This document shows, piece by piece, positions 10,008 through 21,700 of a DNA stretch of 64,000 nt. A program made the translations under genes and the position numbers. The notes under the pieces were generated by a model that was given only the letters and a program-made list of their open reading frames with translations, had not been told where the DNA came from and did no database searches. This DNA is from Streptomyces sp. CoH27 (GTDB lineage Bacteria > Actinomycetota > Actinomycetes > Streptomycetales > Streptomycetaceae). The stretch covers positions 201,687-265,686 of the forward strand of contig NZ_JAIQYY010000001.1 in the NCBI RefSeq assembly GCF_020181035.1. Direction: 5' to 3'. How positions within the stretch are numbered: position 1 is the first letter of the stretch; the number at the start of each line of letters is the position of its first letter.

Positions 10008-10880
10008 ATGTCCCCTCGACCGCAGCCCGGCCGCGAGTTCGTCCTCACCCTTTCCTGCCCTGACCGGGCCGGTCTCGTCCACGCCGTGAGCACCTATCTC
10101 GTCACGCACTCCGGCAACATCCTGGAGAGCCAGCAGTTCGACGACCGGCTTCAGGACCGCTTCTTCATGCGGGTGCATTTCGACGTCTCGGACCCCGGAG
10201 TGAACCTGGAGGATCTGCGCACCGGTTTCGGCCCGGTCGCCGAGGCGTACCGGATCACCTGGAAGCTGCACGACGCCTCGACCCCGACCCGCACGCTGAT
10301 CATGGTGTCGAAGTTCGGCCACTGCCTGAACGACCTGCTCTTCCGCAAGTCCACGGGCGCGCTCAACATCGAGATCCCGGCGATCGTCTCCAACCACCGC
10401 GACTTCGAGGCGCTGGCGCAGAACTACGGCATCCCCTTCCACCACGTCCCGGTGACACCGCAGACCAAGGCGGAGGCAGAAACCCGGCTGCTCCAGCTCG
10501 TCGACGAGCTGGACATCGACCTCGTGGTGCTCGCCCGGTACATGCAGATCCTCTCCGACGACCTGTGCAAGGAGCTCGACGGCCGGGCCATCAACATCCA
10601 CCACTCCTTCCTGCCGAGCTTCAAGGGGGCGCGGCCGTACGTCCAGGCGCACCGGCGCGGCGTCAAGCTCGTCGGGGCCACGGCCCACTACGTCACACCC
10701 GACCTGGACGAGGGCCCGATCATCGAGCAGGACGTCGTCCGCGTGAACCACTCGCACGCCCCGGACGAGCTGGTCACCCTCGGCCGTGACGTCGAGGCAC
10801 AGGTGCTCGCCCGCGCCGTGGAGTGGCACAGCGAGAACCGTGTGCTGGTCAACGGCAACTGCACGGTCGTCTTCCGCTGA
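10008..10880 (+). CDS. purU: Formyltetrahydrofolate deformylase
   Basis: PurU hydrolyses 10-formyl-THF to formate and THF. The 290-residue product has an N-terminal ACT domain (FVLTLSCPDRAGLVHAVSTY) and a C-terminal formyltransferase-fold domain with the catalytic Asn-X-His segment INIHHSFLPSFKGA and the later VTPDLDEGPIIEQD carrying the catalytic Asp. ATG 10008 has AGGGAGG 5 nt upstream; the open frame extends much further 5' but only as antisense to the Rieske remnant. In this island, dimethylglycine and sarcosine oxidation load THF with one-carbon units. FolD can take these to formyl-THF, and PurU would then recycle THF so that demethylation can continue. Promoter P2 places it in the shared regulon. 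Confidence 0.95.
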   Translation: MSPRPQPGREFVLTLSCPDRAGLVHAVSTYLVTHSGNILESQQFDDRLQDRFFMRVHFDVSDPGVNLEDLRTGFGPVAEAYRITWKLHDASTPTRTLIMVSKFGHCLNDLLFRKSTGALNIEIPAIVSNHRDFEALAQNYGIPFHHVPVTPQTKAEAETRLLQLVDELDIDLVVLARYMQILSDDLCKELDGRAINIHHSFLPSFKGARPYVQAHRRGVKLVGATAHYVTPDLDEGPIIEQDVVRVNHSHAPDELVTLGRDVEAQVLARAVEWHSENRVLVNGNCTVVFR

Positions 10881-10975
10881 CGAACGGGCAGTCCTAGAGT
10901 ACGGGGGACAGCCGGTGTCACGTACCCAACGGGCCGTCCGCACAGTCACCGTGTCCCCTCGCCTCACCCCTCCGC

Positions 10976-11001
10976 TTGCGTATAGTTGCGCTATGAGCAA
11001 C
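10976..11001 (+). promoter_or_regulatory. iclR copy 1 promoter/operator, probably leaderless
   Basis: TATAGT (10981-10986) ends 6 bases before the ATG at 10993, so transcription should begin at or next to the start codon. No ribosome-binding site precedes the ATG. The operator variant TTGCG-CTATG-AGCAA (10986-11000) has the start codon inside its spacer, which suggests autoregulation. Confidence 0.55.
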
Positions 11002-11790
11002 TACGGTGCAGATGGCGAAACAGCGGGTCCCGCTGTGAACGGGGTGCAGTCCGTCGACCGTGCGGTCAGCGTGCTGGAGATTCTCGCCCAGCGCGGCGAG
11101 GCGGGCGTCAGCGAGGTCGCTGCCGAGATCGACGTCCACAAGTCGACCGCGTTCCGTCTGCTCGGCGCGCTGGAGGCGCGCGGTCTGGTCGAGCAGGCGG
11201 CCGAGCGGGGCAAATACCGGCTGGGCTTCGGGATCGTGCGCCTCGCGGGCGCGGTCACCGGCCGGCTCGACGTCACCCAGCAGGGCCGGGCCGTGTGCGA
11301 GCGGCTGATAGAGGAGATCGGCGAGACGGTCAACATCGCGGTGCTCCAGGAGCACTACGCGGTCAACCTCTACCAGGTACGCGGGCCCGGCGCGGTCGGC
11401 ACGCACAACTGGGTCGGACAGCTCACGCCGGTCCACGCCACGTCCAGCGGCAAGATCCTGCTGGCCCACCTGTCGGAGACGGCGCGCGCCGGGGTGCTCG
11501 CGGCCGCTGGGTTGCAGAAGCTGACCCCGCACACCCTGACCGCCAGGACGAAGCTGGAGAAGAACCTGGCCGAGGCGCGCGAGCGCGGCTACGCGGTGAC
11601 GCTGGAGGAACTGGAGATCGGCCTGCACGCCATGGCGGCACCGATCCGCGCCCGCGACGGCGAGGTCATCGCGGCCCTCAGCGCGTCCGGGCCGGCCTAC
11701 CGCTTCACCGAGGAACGCCTCCACGAGCTCGCCCCGGCACTGCTCCAGGGCGCGCGGGAGATCAGCCACCGGATGGGTTACCTGGGCTGA
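10993..11790 (+). CDS. IclR-family transcriptional regulator (copy 1)
   Basis: The 265-residue protein has an N-terminal winged HTH (GVQSVDRAVSVLEILAQRGE, then VSEVAAEIDVHKSTAFRLL) and a C-terminal IclR effector domain (LTPVHATSSGKILLAH, RERGYAVTLEELEIGLHAMA, AAPIRARDGEVIAALSASGP). It is nearly identical to the regulator at 30460-31257, including the first residues MSNY and the DNA across the start codon. The start is fixed by that match and by the -10 box. It follows purU by 112 bp and is convergent with soxG. It is the natural candidate to bind the TTGCG-N5-CGCAA repeats across the island. Whether the two copies respond to different ligands cannot be told. Confidence 0.93.
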   Translation: MSNYGADGETAGPAVNGVQSVDRAVSVLEILAQRGEAGVSEVAAEIDVHKSTAFRLLGALEARGLVEQAAERGKYRLGFGIVRLAGAVTGRLDVTQQGRAVCERLIEEIGETVNIAVLQEHYAVNLYQVRGPGAVGTHNWVGQLTPVHATSSGKILLAHLSETARAGVLAAAGLQKLTPHTLTARTKLEKNLAEARERGYAVTLEELEIGLHAMAAPIRARDGEVIAALSASGPAYRFTEERLHELAPALLQGAREISHRMGYLG

Positions 11791-11838
11791 GTCACCCCTG
11801 ACTCGCGAACCCGGGATGTGCAGGGCCTGCCGAGGAAC

Positions 11839-11876
11839 AGCGAGGCGGGCCGGTGTCTTCACCGGCCCGCCTCGCT
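11839..11876. terminator. Bidirectional terminator between iclR copy 1 and soxG
   Basis: The arms 11839-11854 and 11861-11876 form a perfect 16-bp GC-rich stem, with a further G-C pair closing a TCTT tetraloop. It lies between two convergent stops and should serve both. Confidence 0.85.
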
Positions 11877-11896
11877 TCCTGCGTCGACCGGAACGG

Positions 11897-12511
11897 TCAC
11901 GCAGCTCCGTCGGTGTATTCCACGGCCGCGTCCAGCAGCCAGTCCGTCAGGTAGCCCGCGAAGGACGAGCGCACCAGGATCCAGAACCCGGTCCTGGTCT
12001 CGTCGCGGGCGACGAGGACGACCTGGGTGCGGGCCAGGGTCGTCTGGGCGCAGCGGCCGGGGCCGAAGGCGCTCGGGTGGAGGTCCAGCGAGCAGCCGTG
12101 GGAGAGCAGGTCACGGGCGCGGGGGCCGGTGACCAGGAGGGTGGTGCGCTGGGCCGAGACGTCGGTCACCGAGACGTGCTCGTCACCGGCCGCCGCACGG
12201 ATCCGGCTCTCCAGCTCCCGCTCGGTACCGGGCTGTCCGACCACCAGCCATTCGTCCGGACCCAGCCACACCACGGTCAGCTCCCCCGCGCGGACCACCG
12301 AGTCCGGCTCCAGGGGCAGTGGGAGACCCAGGGCGAGTCCGACGGCGTCCGCCGCCGGACTCTTGGCGTCGAGGCGGACGTTCACCTGGGCCAGGAAGGG
12401 AACTTCGGCCAGCCGGACCGCGCCCCCGGAGGAGCGGGTCGCGGCGGTCAGGCGGTCGGCGGCATGCGCCAGCGGGCTGCGCTGCCGGGCGGTCAGGGCG
12501 GTGTCAGCCAT
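11897..12511 (-). CDS. soxG: Sarcosine oxidase gamma subunit
   Basis: SoxG is the small non-catalytic subunit of heterotetrameric sarcosine oxidase. The 204-residue product has the family's GcvT-like half-domain with WLGPDEWLVVGQPG, VTDVSAQRTTLLVTGPRARDLL and a long C-terminal helix region (YLTDWLLDAAVEY). Its ATG at 12511 overlaps the soxDA stop by 8 nt, so it is translated with it as the last gene of the dmgO-folD-glyA-soxB-soxDA-soxG operon. A strong terminator follows. The order B-D-A-G is the usual one for this enzyme in bacteria. Confidence 0.92.
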   Translation of the reverse strand: MADTALTARQRSPLAHAADRLTAATRSSGGAVRLAEVPFLAQVNVRLDAKSPAADAVGLALGLPLPLEPDSVVRAGELTVVWLGPDEWLVVGQPGTERELESRIRAAAGDEHVSVTDVSAQRTTLLVTGPRARDLLSHGCSLDLHPSAFGPGRCAQTTLARTQVVLVARDETRTGFWILVRSSFAGYLTDWLLDAAVEYTDGAA

Positions 12512-15500
12512 CGCGGCGGGCTCCCTCGGGGTCGTAGAGGACGGGACCGGCGACGGTCACCGGGAGCAACCGGTCGCCGACGGGTGCGTAGAGGCGGTCG
12601 CCGATGCGGTCCCGGCCGCCCTTGATCAGGGCGAGCGCGAAGGTCCGGCCGAGCGCCGCGCTGCGGTAGCTGGAGGTGACGTGGCCGAGCATCGGCACCG
12701 GCGGGGCCGGTAGTTCGCTGTCGGCGACCAGCTGGGTGCCCTCCGGGAGGAGGGCACCGGTGTCGTCCGGGAGCAGGGCGACCAGGTGCTTGCGGTCGGG
12801 GCGGACGGTGTCGGCGCGGGCGTAGGAGCGCTTGCCGATGAAGTCGGGCTTCTTCTTGGACACCGCCCAGCTCATGCCGAGATCCTGCGGGGTGACCGTG
12901 CCGTCCGTGTCCTGGCCGATGATCGGGTAGCCCTTCTCGGCGCGCAGGACGTGCATGGTCTCGGTTCCGTAGGGGGTGATGCCGTACGGGGCACCCGCCT
13001 CGTAGACGGCTTCCCACAGGGCGAGGGCGTCCCACGGGGACACATTGATCTCATAGGCGAGCTCGCCGGAGAAGCTGATCCGGCAGACGCGCGCGTCGAT
13101 GCCGGCGACGGTCGTCTCACGCCAGGCCATGAACGGGAAGTCGTCGTTGGCGACGGCGAGTCGAGGCGCCAGTGCGCCGAGGACCGCGCGGGACTTCGGG
13201 CCGACCAGGGCGACGGTGGCCCACTGCTCGGTGACCGACGTGCAGTGCACCCGCAGATCGGGCCACTCGGTCTGCAGCCACTCCTCCATCCAGTCCAGGA
13301 CGGCCGCCGCGTTGCCGGTCGTGGTGGTGACGAGGAAGCGGTCCTGGGCGAGCCGGATGACCGTGCCGTCGTCGAAGACCATCCCGTCCGGGCGGCACAT
13401 CACGCCGTAGCGGATCATGCCGACCTTCAGGGTGCTCATCATGTTGGTGTAGAGCAGGTCGAGGAAGCGCCCGGCGTCCGCGCCCTGTACGTCGATCTTG
13501 CCGAGCGTGGAGGCGTCCATGAAGCCCACGCTGTCGCGGGCGGCACGGCACTCGCGCAGCACGGCGGTCTCCATGTCCTCGCCGGCCTGCGGGTAGTACC
13601 ATGGCCGCTTCCACTGCCCGACGTTCTCGAAGAGGGCGCCGTGCTCGACGTGCCAGCCGTGCAGGGCGGTCGTGCGGATCGGGTCGTGCAGCGCGCCGCG
13701 GTCCCGGCCCGCGAGGGCGGCGAAGGAGACGGGGGTGTACGGCGGCCGGAAGGTGGGCAGGCCGAGCGCCGAGATGTCCACGCCGAGGAGTTCGGCGACC
13801 ACCCCGCTCGCCAGGACGCCGCCCGTCTTGCCCTGGTCGTTGGCGGTACCGGCCGTGGTGTAGCGCTTGGTGTGCTCCACCGAGTGCAGGCCCGCCCCGG
13901 TGGCCCGCGCCAGGTCGTCGACGGTGACGTCACGCTGGAGGTCGACGAACCGGCGGACGCCGGTGGCGGCCGGGACGGTGAAGACCTGCATGGGCGGGGT
14001 GTACGGCTGGGCGGCCACGGCCGGAAGGGCGGGTGCCTCGGCGGTGTAGCCCTCCGCCTCGATCGCGCGGGCGCCGGCTGCCGCGCCCTGCGCGAGGACG
14101 GTGGCGAGGTCGAAGGCACCGTTCGCGCTGCCGGCGACCTCGACCGCCTGACGGCAGCTGTCGGGGACGAACGTGCCGAGGACGTCGTCGTGGCGAAGCT
14201 TGCCGCCCGCCTGGCTGAACAGGTGCGCGACCGGGTTCCAGCCGCCGGAGACCAGCAGCAGGTCGACGGCGAACTCCCGCTGACCGGCGGACTCCCCGTA
14301 CGGGGCGACCGTCACGGCGGTGAGACGCTCCGCGCCCTGTGTTCCGGTGACCGCGTGGCCGGCCAGCACCTCGATCCCGGCGGAACGGGCGCGCTCGGCC
14401 CACTGACCCGGCTCGGGCCGGGTGTCGACGATCGCCGCGACGTCCACCCCGGCCGCCGCCAGGTCGAGGGCGGCGGCGTAGGCACTGTCGTTGGTGGTGA
14501 ACACGACCGCGTGCCGGCCCGGCAGGACGGCGTACCGGTGCAGGTACGTCCGTGCCGAGGCGGCCAGCATCACGCCGGGGCGGTCGTTGTCGCCGAACGC
14601 CAGCGAGCGCTCGTGGGCACCGGTGGCGAGGACGACCCGCCGGGCGCGGATGCGCCAGACCCGCTCACGGGAGACGTTCGCCGGGGCGTCGGCCCCGAGG
14701 TGGTTGGTACGGCGCTCGACGGCGAGGACGTGGTTGTCGTCGTAGTGGCCGAAGACGGTGGTACGGCGCAGGACACGCACCTCGGGGGCGGCTTCGAGCC
14801 GGGCACGCGTCGCCGCCACCCAGTCCAGGTGCTCCCCGGTGCCGAGCAGGCTGCCGCCGGGTTCCGGCTGGTCGTCGGCGAGGATGACGCGGGCGCCGCT
14901 GTTCGCTGCCGCCGCCGCGGCCGCCAGGCCGGCCGGCCCGGCACCGACGACCAGCAGGTCGCAGTGCGCGTGTACGGCGTCGTAGCGGGCGGGGTCCGGT
15001 TCGGTGGCGAGGCGGCCCTGGCCCGGGAGGCTGCTCGCGACCAGGCCGTCGTAGAGCTCGATGGTCGTGGCGGGGAGCATGGGCTCGGGGAAGGGGGCCT
15101 CGATCTGGACGACCGCGTTGGGTTCTTCGACGCCGGCGGAGAAGATCCCTCTGGGGCGGCCGAGTTTGATGCTGGTGCCGGCTTGGACGACGCCGTTGGC
15201 GAGGAGGGCGGAGGCGAGGGTGTCGCCTCGGTAGCCCTGGTATTCGGTGCCGTCGAAGGTGAAGGTGAGGGGGACGTCACGGTCGATGCGGCCGCCGGTG
15301 GGGGTGCGGAACGGGTGGTCGCCCCCGCCGCCCCTACCCGTCCCGTCCTTGAGGGGCTCTGCCCCTTCGACCCCGCCAGGGGGCTCCGCCCCCTGGACCC
15401 CCGTCGGCCCCGAAGGGGCCTTGTCCTCGAACTCCCCCAGAGGGGGTACCCCCAGACAGGCTGAGTGCGCTGGACGGGGCTCCACCGCCTCCGGGCGCTC

Positions 15501-15758
15501 CTCCCCCGTCCGGTAAACGGCCAGGATCTCGTTGGTCGATGTGTCCCGCACCGCGTTGAACCACTTGCGGCAGCCCGCCGCGTGGCTCCAGCGTTCGGCG
15601 AAGGGGCCCTTCGAGTTGTCGCGGAAGAAGAGGTAGCGGGCCCACTCCTCGTCGGTGAGGGCGGCGGGGTCCTCCGGGTAGGGGACGTGGGCCTGGCCGC
15701 CGTAGTGGAACTCGGCCTCGTCGCGGGGCCCGCACCACGGGCAGGAGATCAGCAGCAT
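12504..15758 (-). CDS. soxA: Fused sarcosine oxidase delta-alpha subunit (SoxD-SoxA)
   Basis: One open frame of 1084 residues encodes both SoxD and SoxA. Residues 1-85 are SoxD, a zinc protein with CPWC (6-9) and a second Cys (63). Residues 86-148 are a Gly/Pro-rich linker encoded by a hairpin-repeat array. From about 150 (FRTPTGGRIDRDVPLTF) the protein is SoxA: an N-terminal domain with the cysteine-less segment of the alpha subunit, an NAD-binding motif (LLVVGAGPAGLAAAAAAA) and a C-terminal GcvT-like folate domain (VGFMDASTLGKIDVQGADAG, GYPIIGQDTDGTVTPQDLG). SoxA oxidises sarcosine to glycine with SoxB and passes the methyl group to THF. Start ATG 15758 opens directly with SoxD. No ATG, GTG or TTG lies in frame through the linker, so SoxA has no start of its own. 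In most bacteria the two are separate genes. Confidence 0.9.
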   Translation of the reverse strand: MLLISCPWCGPRDEAEFHYGGQAHVPYPEDPAALTDEEWARYLFFRDNSKGPFAERWSHAAGCRKWFNAVRDTSTNEILAVYRTGEERPEAVEPRPAHSACLGVPPLGEFEDKAPSGPTGVQGAEPPGGVEGAEPLKDGTGRGGGGDHPFRTPTGGRIDRDVPLTFTFDGTEYQGYRGDTLASALLANGVVQAGTSIKLGRPRGIFSAGVEEPNAVVQIEAPFPEPMLPATTIELYDGLVASSLPGQGRLATEPDPARYDAVHAHCDLLVVGAGPAGLAAAAAAANSGARVILADDQPEPGGSLLGTGEHLDWVAATRARLEAAPEVRVLRRTTVFGHYDDNHVLAVERRTNHLGADAPANVSRERVWRIRARRVVLATGAHERSLAFGDNDRPGVMLAASARTYLHRYAVLPGRHAVVFTTNDSAYAAALDLAAAGVDVAAIVDTRPEPGQWAERARSAGIEVLAGHAVTGTQGAERLTAVTVAPYGESAGQREFAVDLLLVSGGWNPVAHLFSQAGGKLRHDDVLGTFVPDSCRQAVEVAGSANGAFDLATVLAQGAAAGARAIEAEGYTAEAPALPAVAAQPYTPPMQVFTVPAATGVRRFVDLQRDVTVDDLARATGAGLHSVEHTKRYTTAGTANDQGKTGGVLASGVVAELLGVDISALGLPTFRPPYTPVSFAALAGRDRGALHDPIRTTALHGWHVEHGALFENVGQWKRPWYYPQAGEDMETAVLRECRAARDSVGFMDASTLGKIDVQGADAGRFLDLLYTNMMSTLKVGMIRYGVMCRPDGMVFDDGTVIRLAQDRFLVTTTTGNAAAVLDWMEEWLQTEWPDLRVHCTSVTEQWATVALVGPKSRAVLGALAPRLAVANDDFPFMAWRETTVAGIDARVCRISFSGELAYEINVSPWDALALWEAVYEAGAPYGITPYGTETMHVLRAEKGYPIIGQDTDGTVTPQDLGMSWAVSKKKPDFIGKRSYARADTVRPDRKHLVALLPDDTGALLPEGTQLVADSELPAPPVPMLGHVTSSYRSAALGRTFALALIKGGRDRIGDRLYAPVGDRLLPVTVAGPVLYDPEGARRDG
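15353..15453. repeat. Array of four GC-rich hairpins inside the soxDA linker
   Basis: Four palindromes stand in tandem: GGGGC-TCT-GCCCC (15353-15365), a perfect 9-bp stem with loop TCC (15376-15396), GGCCCC-GAA-GGGGCC (15406-15420), and CCCCC-AGA-GGGGG (15434-15446) followed by a competing GGGGG-TA-CCCCC fold (to 15453). Such elements are common between Streptomyces genes; here they are translated as linker residues. Confidence 0.8.
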
Positions 15759-15769
15759 GGTTCGGCTCC

Positions 15770-17002
15770 CTAGTGGGCCACCGCGGCCGCGCCGTGCTCG
15801 TCGACGAGCGCGCCGGTGGTGAAACGGTCGAGCGAGAAGGGGGCGTTGAGGGCGTGCGGGGTGTCGTGCGCGATGGTGTGGGCGTACACCCAGCCGACGC
15901 CCGGTGTCGCCTTGAAACCGCCGGTGCCCCAACCGCAGTTGAGGTAGAGGTTGTCGACCGGGGTGAGGCCGACGATGGGTGAGGCGTCGGGGCTCACGTC
16001 GACGATGCCACCCCAGGTGCGCAGCACATGGGCGCGGGCGAACACCGGGAAGAGCTCCAGGGCGGCGGACATCTGCTCCTCGATGATGTGGAACGCGCCG
16101 CGCTGGGTGTACGAGTTGTACGCGTCGATGCCCGCGCCCATCACCAGCTCGCCCTTGTGCGCCTGGCTGACGTACACGTGGACGGCGTTCGACATGACCA
16201 CCGTGGGGTGGACCGGCTCCAGCAGCTCGGAGACGAGGGCCTGCAACGGGTGGCTCTGGAGGGGGAGTTCGATGCCGGCCATGGCGGCGAGGACCGAGGT
16301 GTGGCCGGCCGAGCACAGGGCCACCTTGCCGGCGGCGATGGGACCGAGGCTCGTCTGTACGCCGACCACCCGGCCGTCGACCACGTCCAGCCCCGTGACC
16401 TCGCAGTTCTGGATGATGTCGATGCCGGCCGCGTCCGCGGAGCGGGCGAAGCCCCAGGCGACGTAGTCGTGCTTGGCGATGCCGGCGCGCGGCTGGTAGG
16501 TGCCGCCGAGGACCGGGTAGCGCACGTCGGGTGAGATGTTGACGATCGGGCAGACCTCTTTGACCGCTTGCGCGTCGAGCCACTCGGCGTCGACCCCGTT
16601 GAGCCGGTTGGCCTCGACCCGGCGCACGCTGTCGCGGACGTCCTGCAGGCTGTGGGCGAGGTTCAGCACACCGCGCTGGGAGAAGAGGATCGGGTAGTCG
16701 AGCTCCTCCTCCAGTCCCTCCCACAGCTTCAGCGCGTGCTCGTAGATGCCCGCGCTCTCGTCCCAGAGGTAGTTGGAGCGGATGATCGTGGTGTTGCGGG
16801 CCATGTTGCCGCCCGCGAGCCAGCCCTTCTCCAGGACGGCGACGTTGGTGATGCCGTGGTTCTTCGCCAGGTAGTGGGCGGTGGCCAGGCCGTGTCCGCC
16901 GCCGCCCACGATCACCACGTCGTACGACCGCTTGGGCTCGGGGGTGCGCCAGAGCCAGTCCGGGTGGTCGGGCAGGTCGGCGCCGGGGGTGCGGGGGCTC
17001 AT
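15770..17002 (-). CDS. soxB: Sarcosine oxidase beta subunit
   Basis: SoxB is the catalytic flavin subunit that oxidises sarcosine. The 410-residue protein has an N-terminal FAD-binding motif ([19 protein letters not shown], about 28-46), [20 protein letters not shown] with the conserved Arg-rich loop, [14 protein letters not shown] (the His at about 178 is in the region where family members bind FMN covalently), and the C-terminal [18 protein letters not shown] 17002 overlaps the glyA stop (ATGA), and 11 nt separate its stop from the soxDA start. The length and motifs are normal for the family. Confidence 0.95.
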   Translation of the reverse strand: MSPRTPGADLPDHPDWLWRTPEPKRSYDVVIVGGGGHGLATAHYLAKNHGITNVAVLEKGWLAGGNMARNTTIIRSNYLWDESAGIYEHALKLWEGLEEELDYPILFSQRGVLNLAHSLQDVRDSVRRVEANRLNGVDAEWLDAQAVKEVCPIVNISPDVRYPVLGGTYQPRAGIAKHDYVAWGFARSADAAGIDIIQNCEVTGLDVVDGRVVGVQTSLGPIAAGKVALCSAGHTSVLAAMAGIELPLQSHPLQALVSELLEPVHPTVVMSNAVHVYVSQAHKGELVMGAGIDAYNSYTQRGAFHIIEEQMSAALELFPVFARAHVLRTWGGIVDVSPDASPIVGLTPVDNLYLNCGWGTGGFKATPGVGWVYAHTIAHDTPHALNAPFSLDRFTTGALVDEHGAAAVAH

Positions 17003-18285
17003 CGGGCGTCTCCTGAGGTGCCGGAAAGGTGCGGGTAGAGCGGGTGCTTCGCGGCCAGCGCCGCGGTGCGGGCGCGCAGCGCGGCCAGGTCCGGCTCGGG
17101 CTGGAGGGCCAGCGCGATCACGTCGGCGACCTCGGCGAAGTCCGCCTCGGTGAAGCCCCGGGTGGCCAGCGCCGGCGTGCCGATGCGCAGGCCGGAGGTG
17201 ACCATGGGCGGGCGCGGGTCGAAGGGGACGGCGTTGCGGTTGACGGTGATACCGATCTCGTGCAGCAGGTCCTCGGCGTGCTTGCCGTCGAGTTCGGAGT
17301 CCCTCAGGTCCACGAGGACGAGGTGGACGTCCGTGCCGCCGGTCAGGACCTTCACGCCGGCCGCGGCCGCGTCGGGCCGGGTCAGGCGCTCGGCAAGGAT
17401 GCGGGCGCCGGCGAGGGTCCGGGCCTGGCGCTCGGCGAACTCGGGCGATGCGGCGACCTTGAAGGAGACGGCCTTCGCGGCGATGACATGCTCCAGCGGG
17501 CCGCCCTGCATCCCGGGGAACACGGCCGAGTTGATCTTCTTGGCGAGGTCGGCGTCGTTGGTGAGGATGACTCCGCCGCGGGGACCGCCGAGGGTCTTGT
17601 GCGTGGTGGTGGTGACCACGTGGGCGTGCGGGACGGGGCTGGGGTGCAGTCCGGCGGCGACCAGGCCCGCGAAGTGCGCCATGTCGACCATGAGGAGGGC
17701 GCCGACCTCGTCGGCGATCCGGCGGAAGGCCGCGAAGTCCAGCTGCCTCGGGTACGCCGACCAGCCCGCGATGATCATCTTGGGGCGGTGTTCCTTGGCG
17801 AGCCGTTCCACCTCGTCCATGTCGACGAGGTTGTCCGCCTCGGAGACGTGGTACGGCACGACATCGAGCATCTTGCCGCTGTAGTTGATGCGCATGCCGT
17901 GGGTGAGGTGGCCGCCGTGCGCGAGGTCGAGCCCGAGGATGGTGTCGCCGGGCTGGAGCAGCGCGAAGAAGACGGCGGTGTTGGCCTGGGCGCCCGAGTG
18001 CGGCTGGACGTTGGCGAAGCCCGCGCCGAACAGGGACTTGATGCGTTCGATGGCCAGCCGCTCGGTGACGTCGACGTGTTCGCAGCCGCCGTAGTAACGG
18101 CGGCCGGGGTAGCCCTCGGCGTACTTGTTGGTCGCGACCGAGCCCTGTGCCTCCATCACGGCGGTGGGCGCGAAGTTCTCGGAGGCGATCATCTCCAGGG
18201 TGGACTGCTGGCGGTGCAGCTCGGCCCGGAGGGCTTCGTGGACCTCGGGGTCCAGCTCGGCAAGGGGCGTGTTCAGCGCGTTCAT
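16999..18285 (-). CDS. glyA: Serine hydroxymethyltransferase
   Basis: GlyA interconverts glycine plus methylene-THF with serine plus THF. Here it would use both products of sarcosine oxidation, giving serine for SdaA. The 428-residue product has [11 protein letters not shown] near the N-terminus, the PLP-lysine motif [15 protein letters not shown], and [18 protein letters not shown]. The start ATG 18285 overlaps the folD stop (ATGA); the longer open frame to 18657 is antisense to folD. The tight coupling between folD, glyA and soxB suggests this is a dedicated catabolic copy rather than the housekeeping gene. Confidence 0.95.
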   Translation of the reverse strand: MNALNTPLAELDPEVHEALRAELHRQQSTLEMIASENFAPTAVMEAQGSVATNKYAEGYPGRRYYGGCEHVDVTERLAIERIKSLFGAGFANVQPHSGAQANTAVFFALLQPGDTILGLDLAHGGHLTHGMRINYSGKMLDVVPYHVSEADNLVDMDEVERLAKEHRPKMIIAGWSAYPRQLDFAAFRRIADEVGALLMVDMAHFAGLVAAGLHPSPVPHAHVVTTTTHKTLGGPRGGVILTNDADLAKKINSAVFPGMQGGPLEHVIAAKAVSFKVAASPEFAERQARTLAGARILAERLTRPDAAAAGVKVLTGGTDVHLVLVDLRDSELDGKHAEDLLHEIGITVNRNAVPFDPRPPMVTSGLRIGTPALATRGFTEADFAEVADVIALALQPEPDLAALRARTAALAAKHPLYPHLSGTSGDAR

Positions 18286-19142
18286 GCGGAGTTCGCGTTC
18301 CTCTCGGCGGCCTCGACGACGTTGGCGAGCAGCATCGCCCGGGTCATGGGTCCCACTCCCCCGGGCATCGGAGCGAGCCACCCGGCTACCTCGGCGGCCT
18401 CCGGGTGGATGTCGCCGACGAGTCCGTGCTCGGTGCGGGTGATGCCGACGTCCAGGACGGCGGCGCCGGGGCGCAGCATGTCCTTGGTGATCAGTCCGGG
18501 CGAGCCGGCCGCCGCGACGACGATGTCCGCCTCGCGCACGTGCCAGGCCAGGCCCTTGGTTCCGGTGTGGCAGAGGGTGACGGTGGCGTTCTCGGAACGG
18601 CGGGTGAGCAGCAGTCCGATCGGCCGTCCGACGGTGATGCCCCGGCCGACGACGCACACGCGCGCTCCGGCGAGCGGCACGTCGTAGCGGCGCAGCAGTT
18701 CTACGATGCCGCGTGGCGTGCAGGGCAGCGGGGCGTCGGTGCCGAGGACGAGCCGGCCCAGGTTGACCGGGTGCAGTCCGTCGGCGTCCTTGGCGGGGTC
18801 CATGCGGGCGAGGACGGCGTTGGTGTCCAGGTGGCGCGGGAGCGGGAGCTGGACGATGTAGCCGGTGCAGGCCGGATCGGCGTTGAGTTCGTCGATGACG
18901 TCCTCGACCTGCTGCCGGCTTGCGTCGGCGGGCAGTTCGCGGCGCAGGGAGGCGATGCCCACCTGTGCGCAGTCGCGGTGCTTTCCGGCGACGTAGGCGT
19001 GGCTGCCGGGGTCGTCGCCGACCAGGACGGTGCCAAGGCCGGGCGGGCGGCCGGTCATTGCGGTCAACTTGGCCACGCGTTCGGCGAGTTCGCGCCGGAT
19101 GTCGGCGGCAGTGGCCTTGCCGTCAAGCAGTTGTGCGGTCAC
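18282..19142 (-). CDS. folD: Methylenetetrahydrofolate dehydrogenase/cyclohydrolase
   Basis: FolD oxidises methylene-THF to methenyl-THF and hydrolyses it to 10-formyl-THF. The 286-residue protein shows [20 protein letters not shown] (with the catalytic Tyr and Lys), [14 protein letters not shown], the NADP-binding [13 protein letters not shown] and the C-terminal [24 protein letters not shown] 19142 is chosen because the conserved N-terminus ([10 protein letters not shown]) begins there and a purine-rich GGGGAAGGA site lies upstream. It sits 22 nt after the dimethylglycine oxidase stop and overlaps glyA. It would pull methylene-THF made by both demethylases toward formyl-THF, for use by PurU or biosynthesis. 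Confidence 0.95.
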   Translation of the reverse strand: MTAQLLDGKATAADIRRELAERVAKLTAMTGRPPGLGTVLVGDDPGSHAYVAGKHRDCAQVGIASLRRELPADASRQQVEDVIDELNADPACTGYIVQLPLPRHLDTNAVLARMDPAKDADGLHPVNLGRLVLGTDAPLPCTPRGIVELLRRYDVPLAGARVCVVGRGITVGRPIGLLLTRRSENATVTLCHTGTKGLAWHVREADIVVAAAGSPGLITKDMLRPGAAVLDVGITRTEHGLVGDIHPEAAEVAGWLAPMPGGVGPMTRAMLLANVVEAAERNANSA

Positions 19143-19164
19143 CGGTGGTGTTCCTTCCCCTTGG

Positions 19165-21630
<2,466 letters not shown>

Positions 21631-21634
21631 CTAG

Positions 21635-21700
21635 TTGCTTTGTGCGCAACTTGATTCAGGTTGCGCAACTCAATGTGCCCGCCCCGAGAAGGGGTGTCAA
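21635..21700 (-). promoter_or_regulatory. Regulon promoter P3 of the dimethylglycine oxidase/sox operon
   Basis: On the minus strand: CCCTTGACA with TTGACA at 21700-21695, a 17-bp spacer and CACATT (21677-21672), then TTGCG three bases later (21668-21664). A second TTGCG-CACAA-AGCAA element (21649-21635) follows at a 19-bp step, one mismatch from the full inverted repeat. GTTGCGCAAC at 21660-21669 is a perfect palindrome. Confidence 0.65.

Noticed and set aside
9881..11000. 599-codon minus-strand frame joining the Rieske remnant with sequence opposite purU
   Set aside because: The part opposite purU has no protein character; only the segment to 9881 matches the intact Rieske enzyme.
12786..15464. 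Very long open frame (892 codons) on the plus strand opposite soxDA
   Set aside because: It is antisense to a clear SoxD-SoxA protein, and its Gly/Arg/Asp-rich composition is typical of GC-bias shadow frames.
15759..16724. Apparent N-terminal extension of the soxDA frame up to 16724
   Set aside because: It overlaps soxB in antiparallel composition terms and reads as an Arg/Pro shadow; the conserved SoxD N-terminus starts at ATG 15758.
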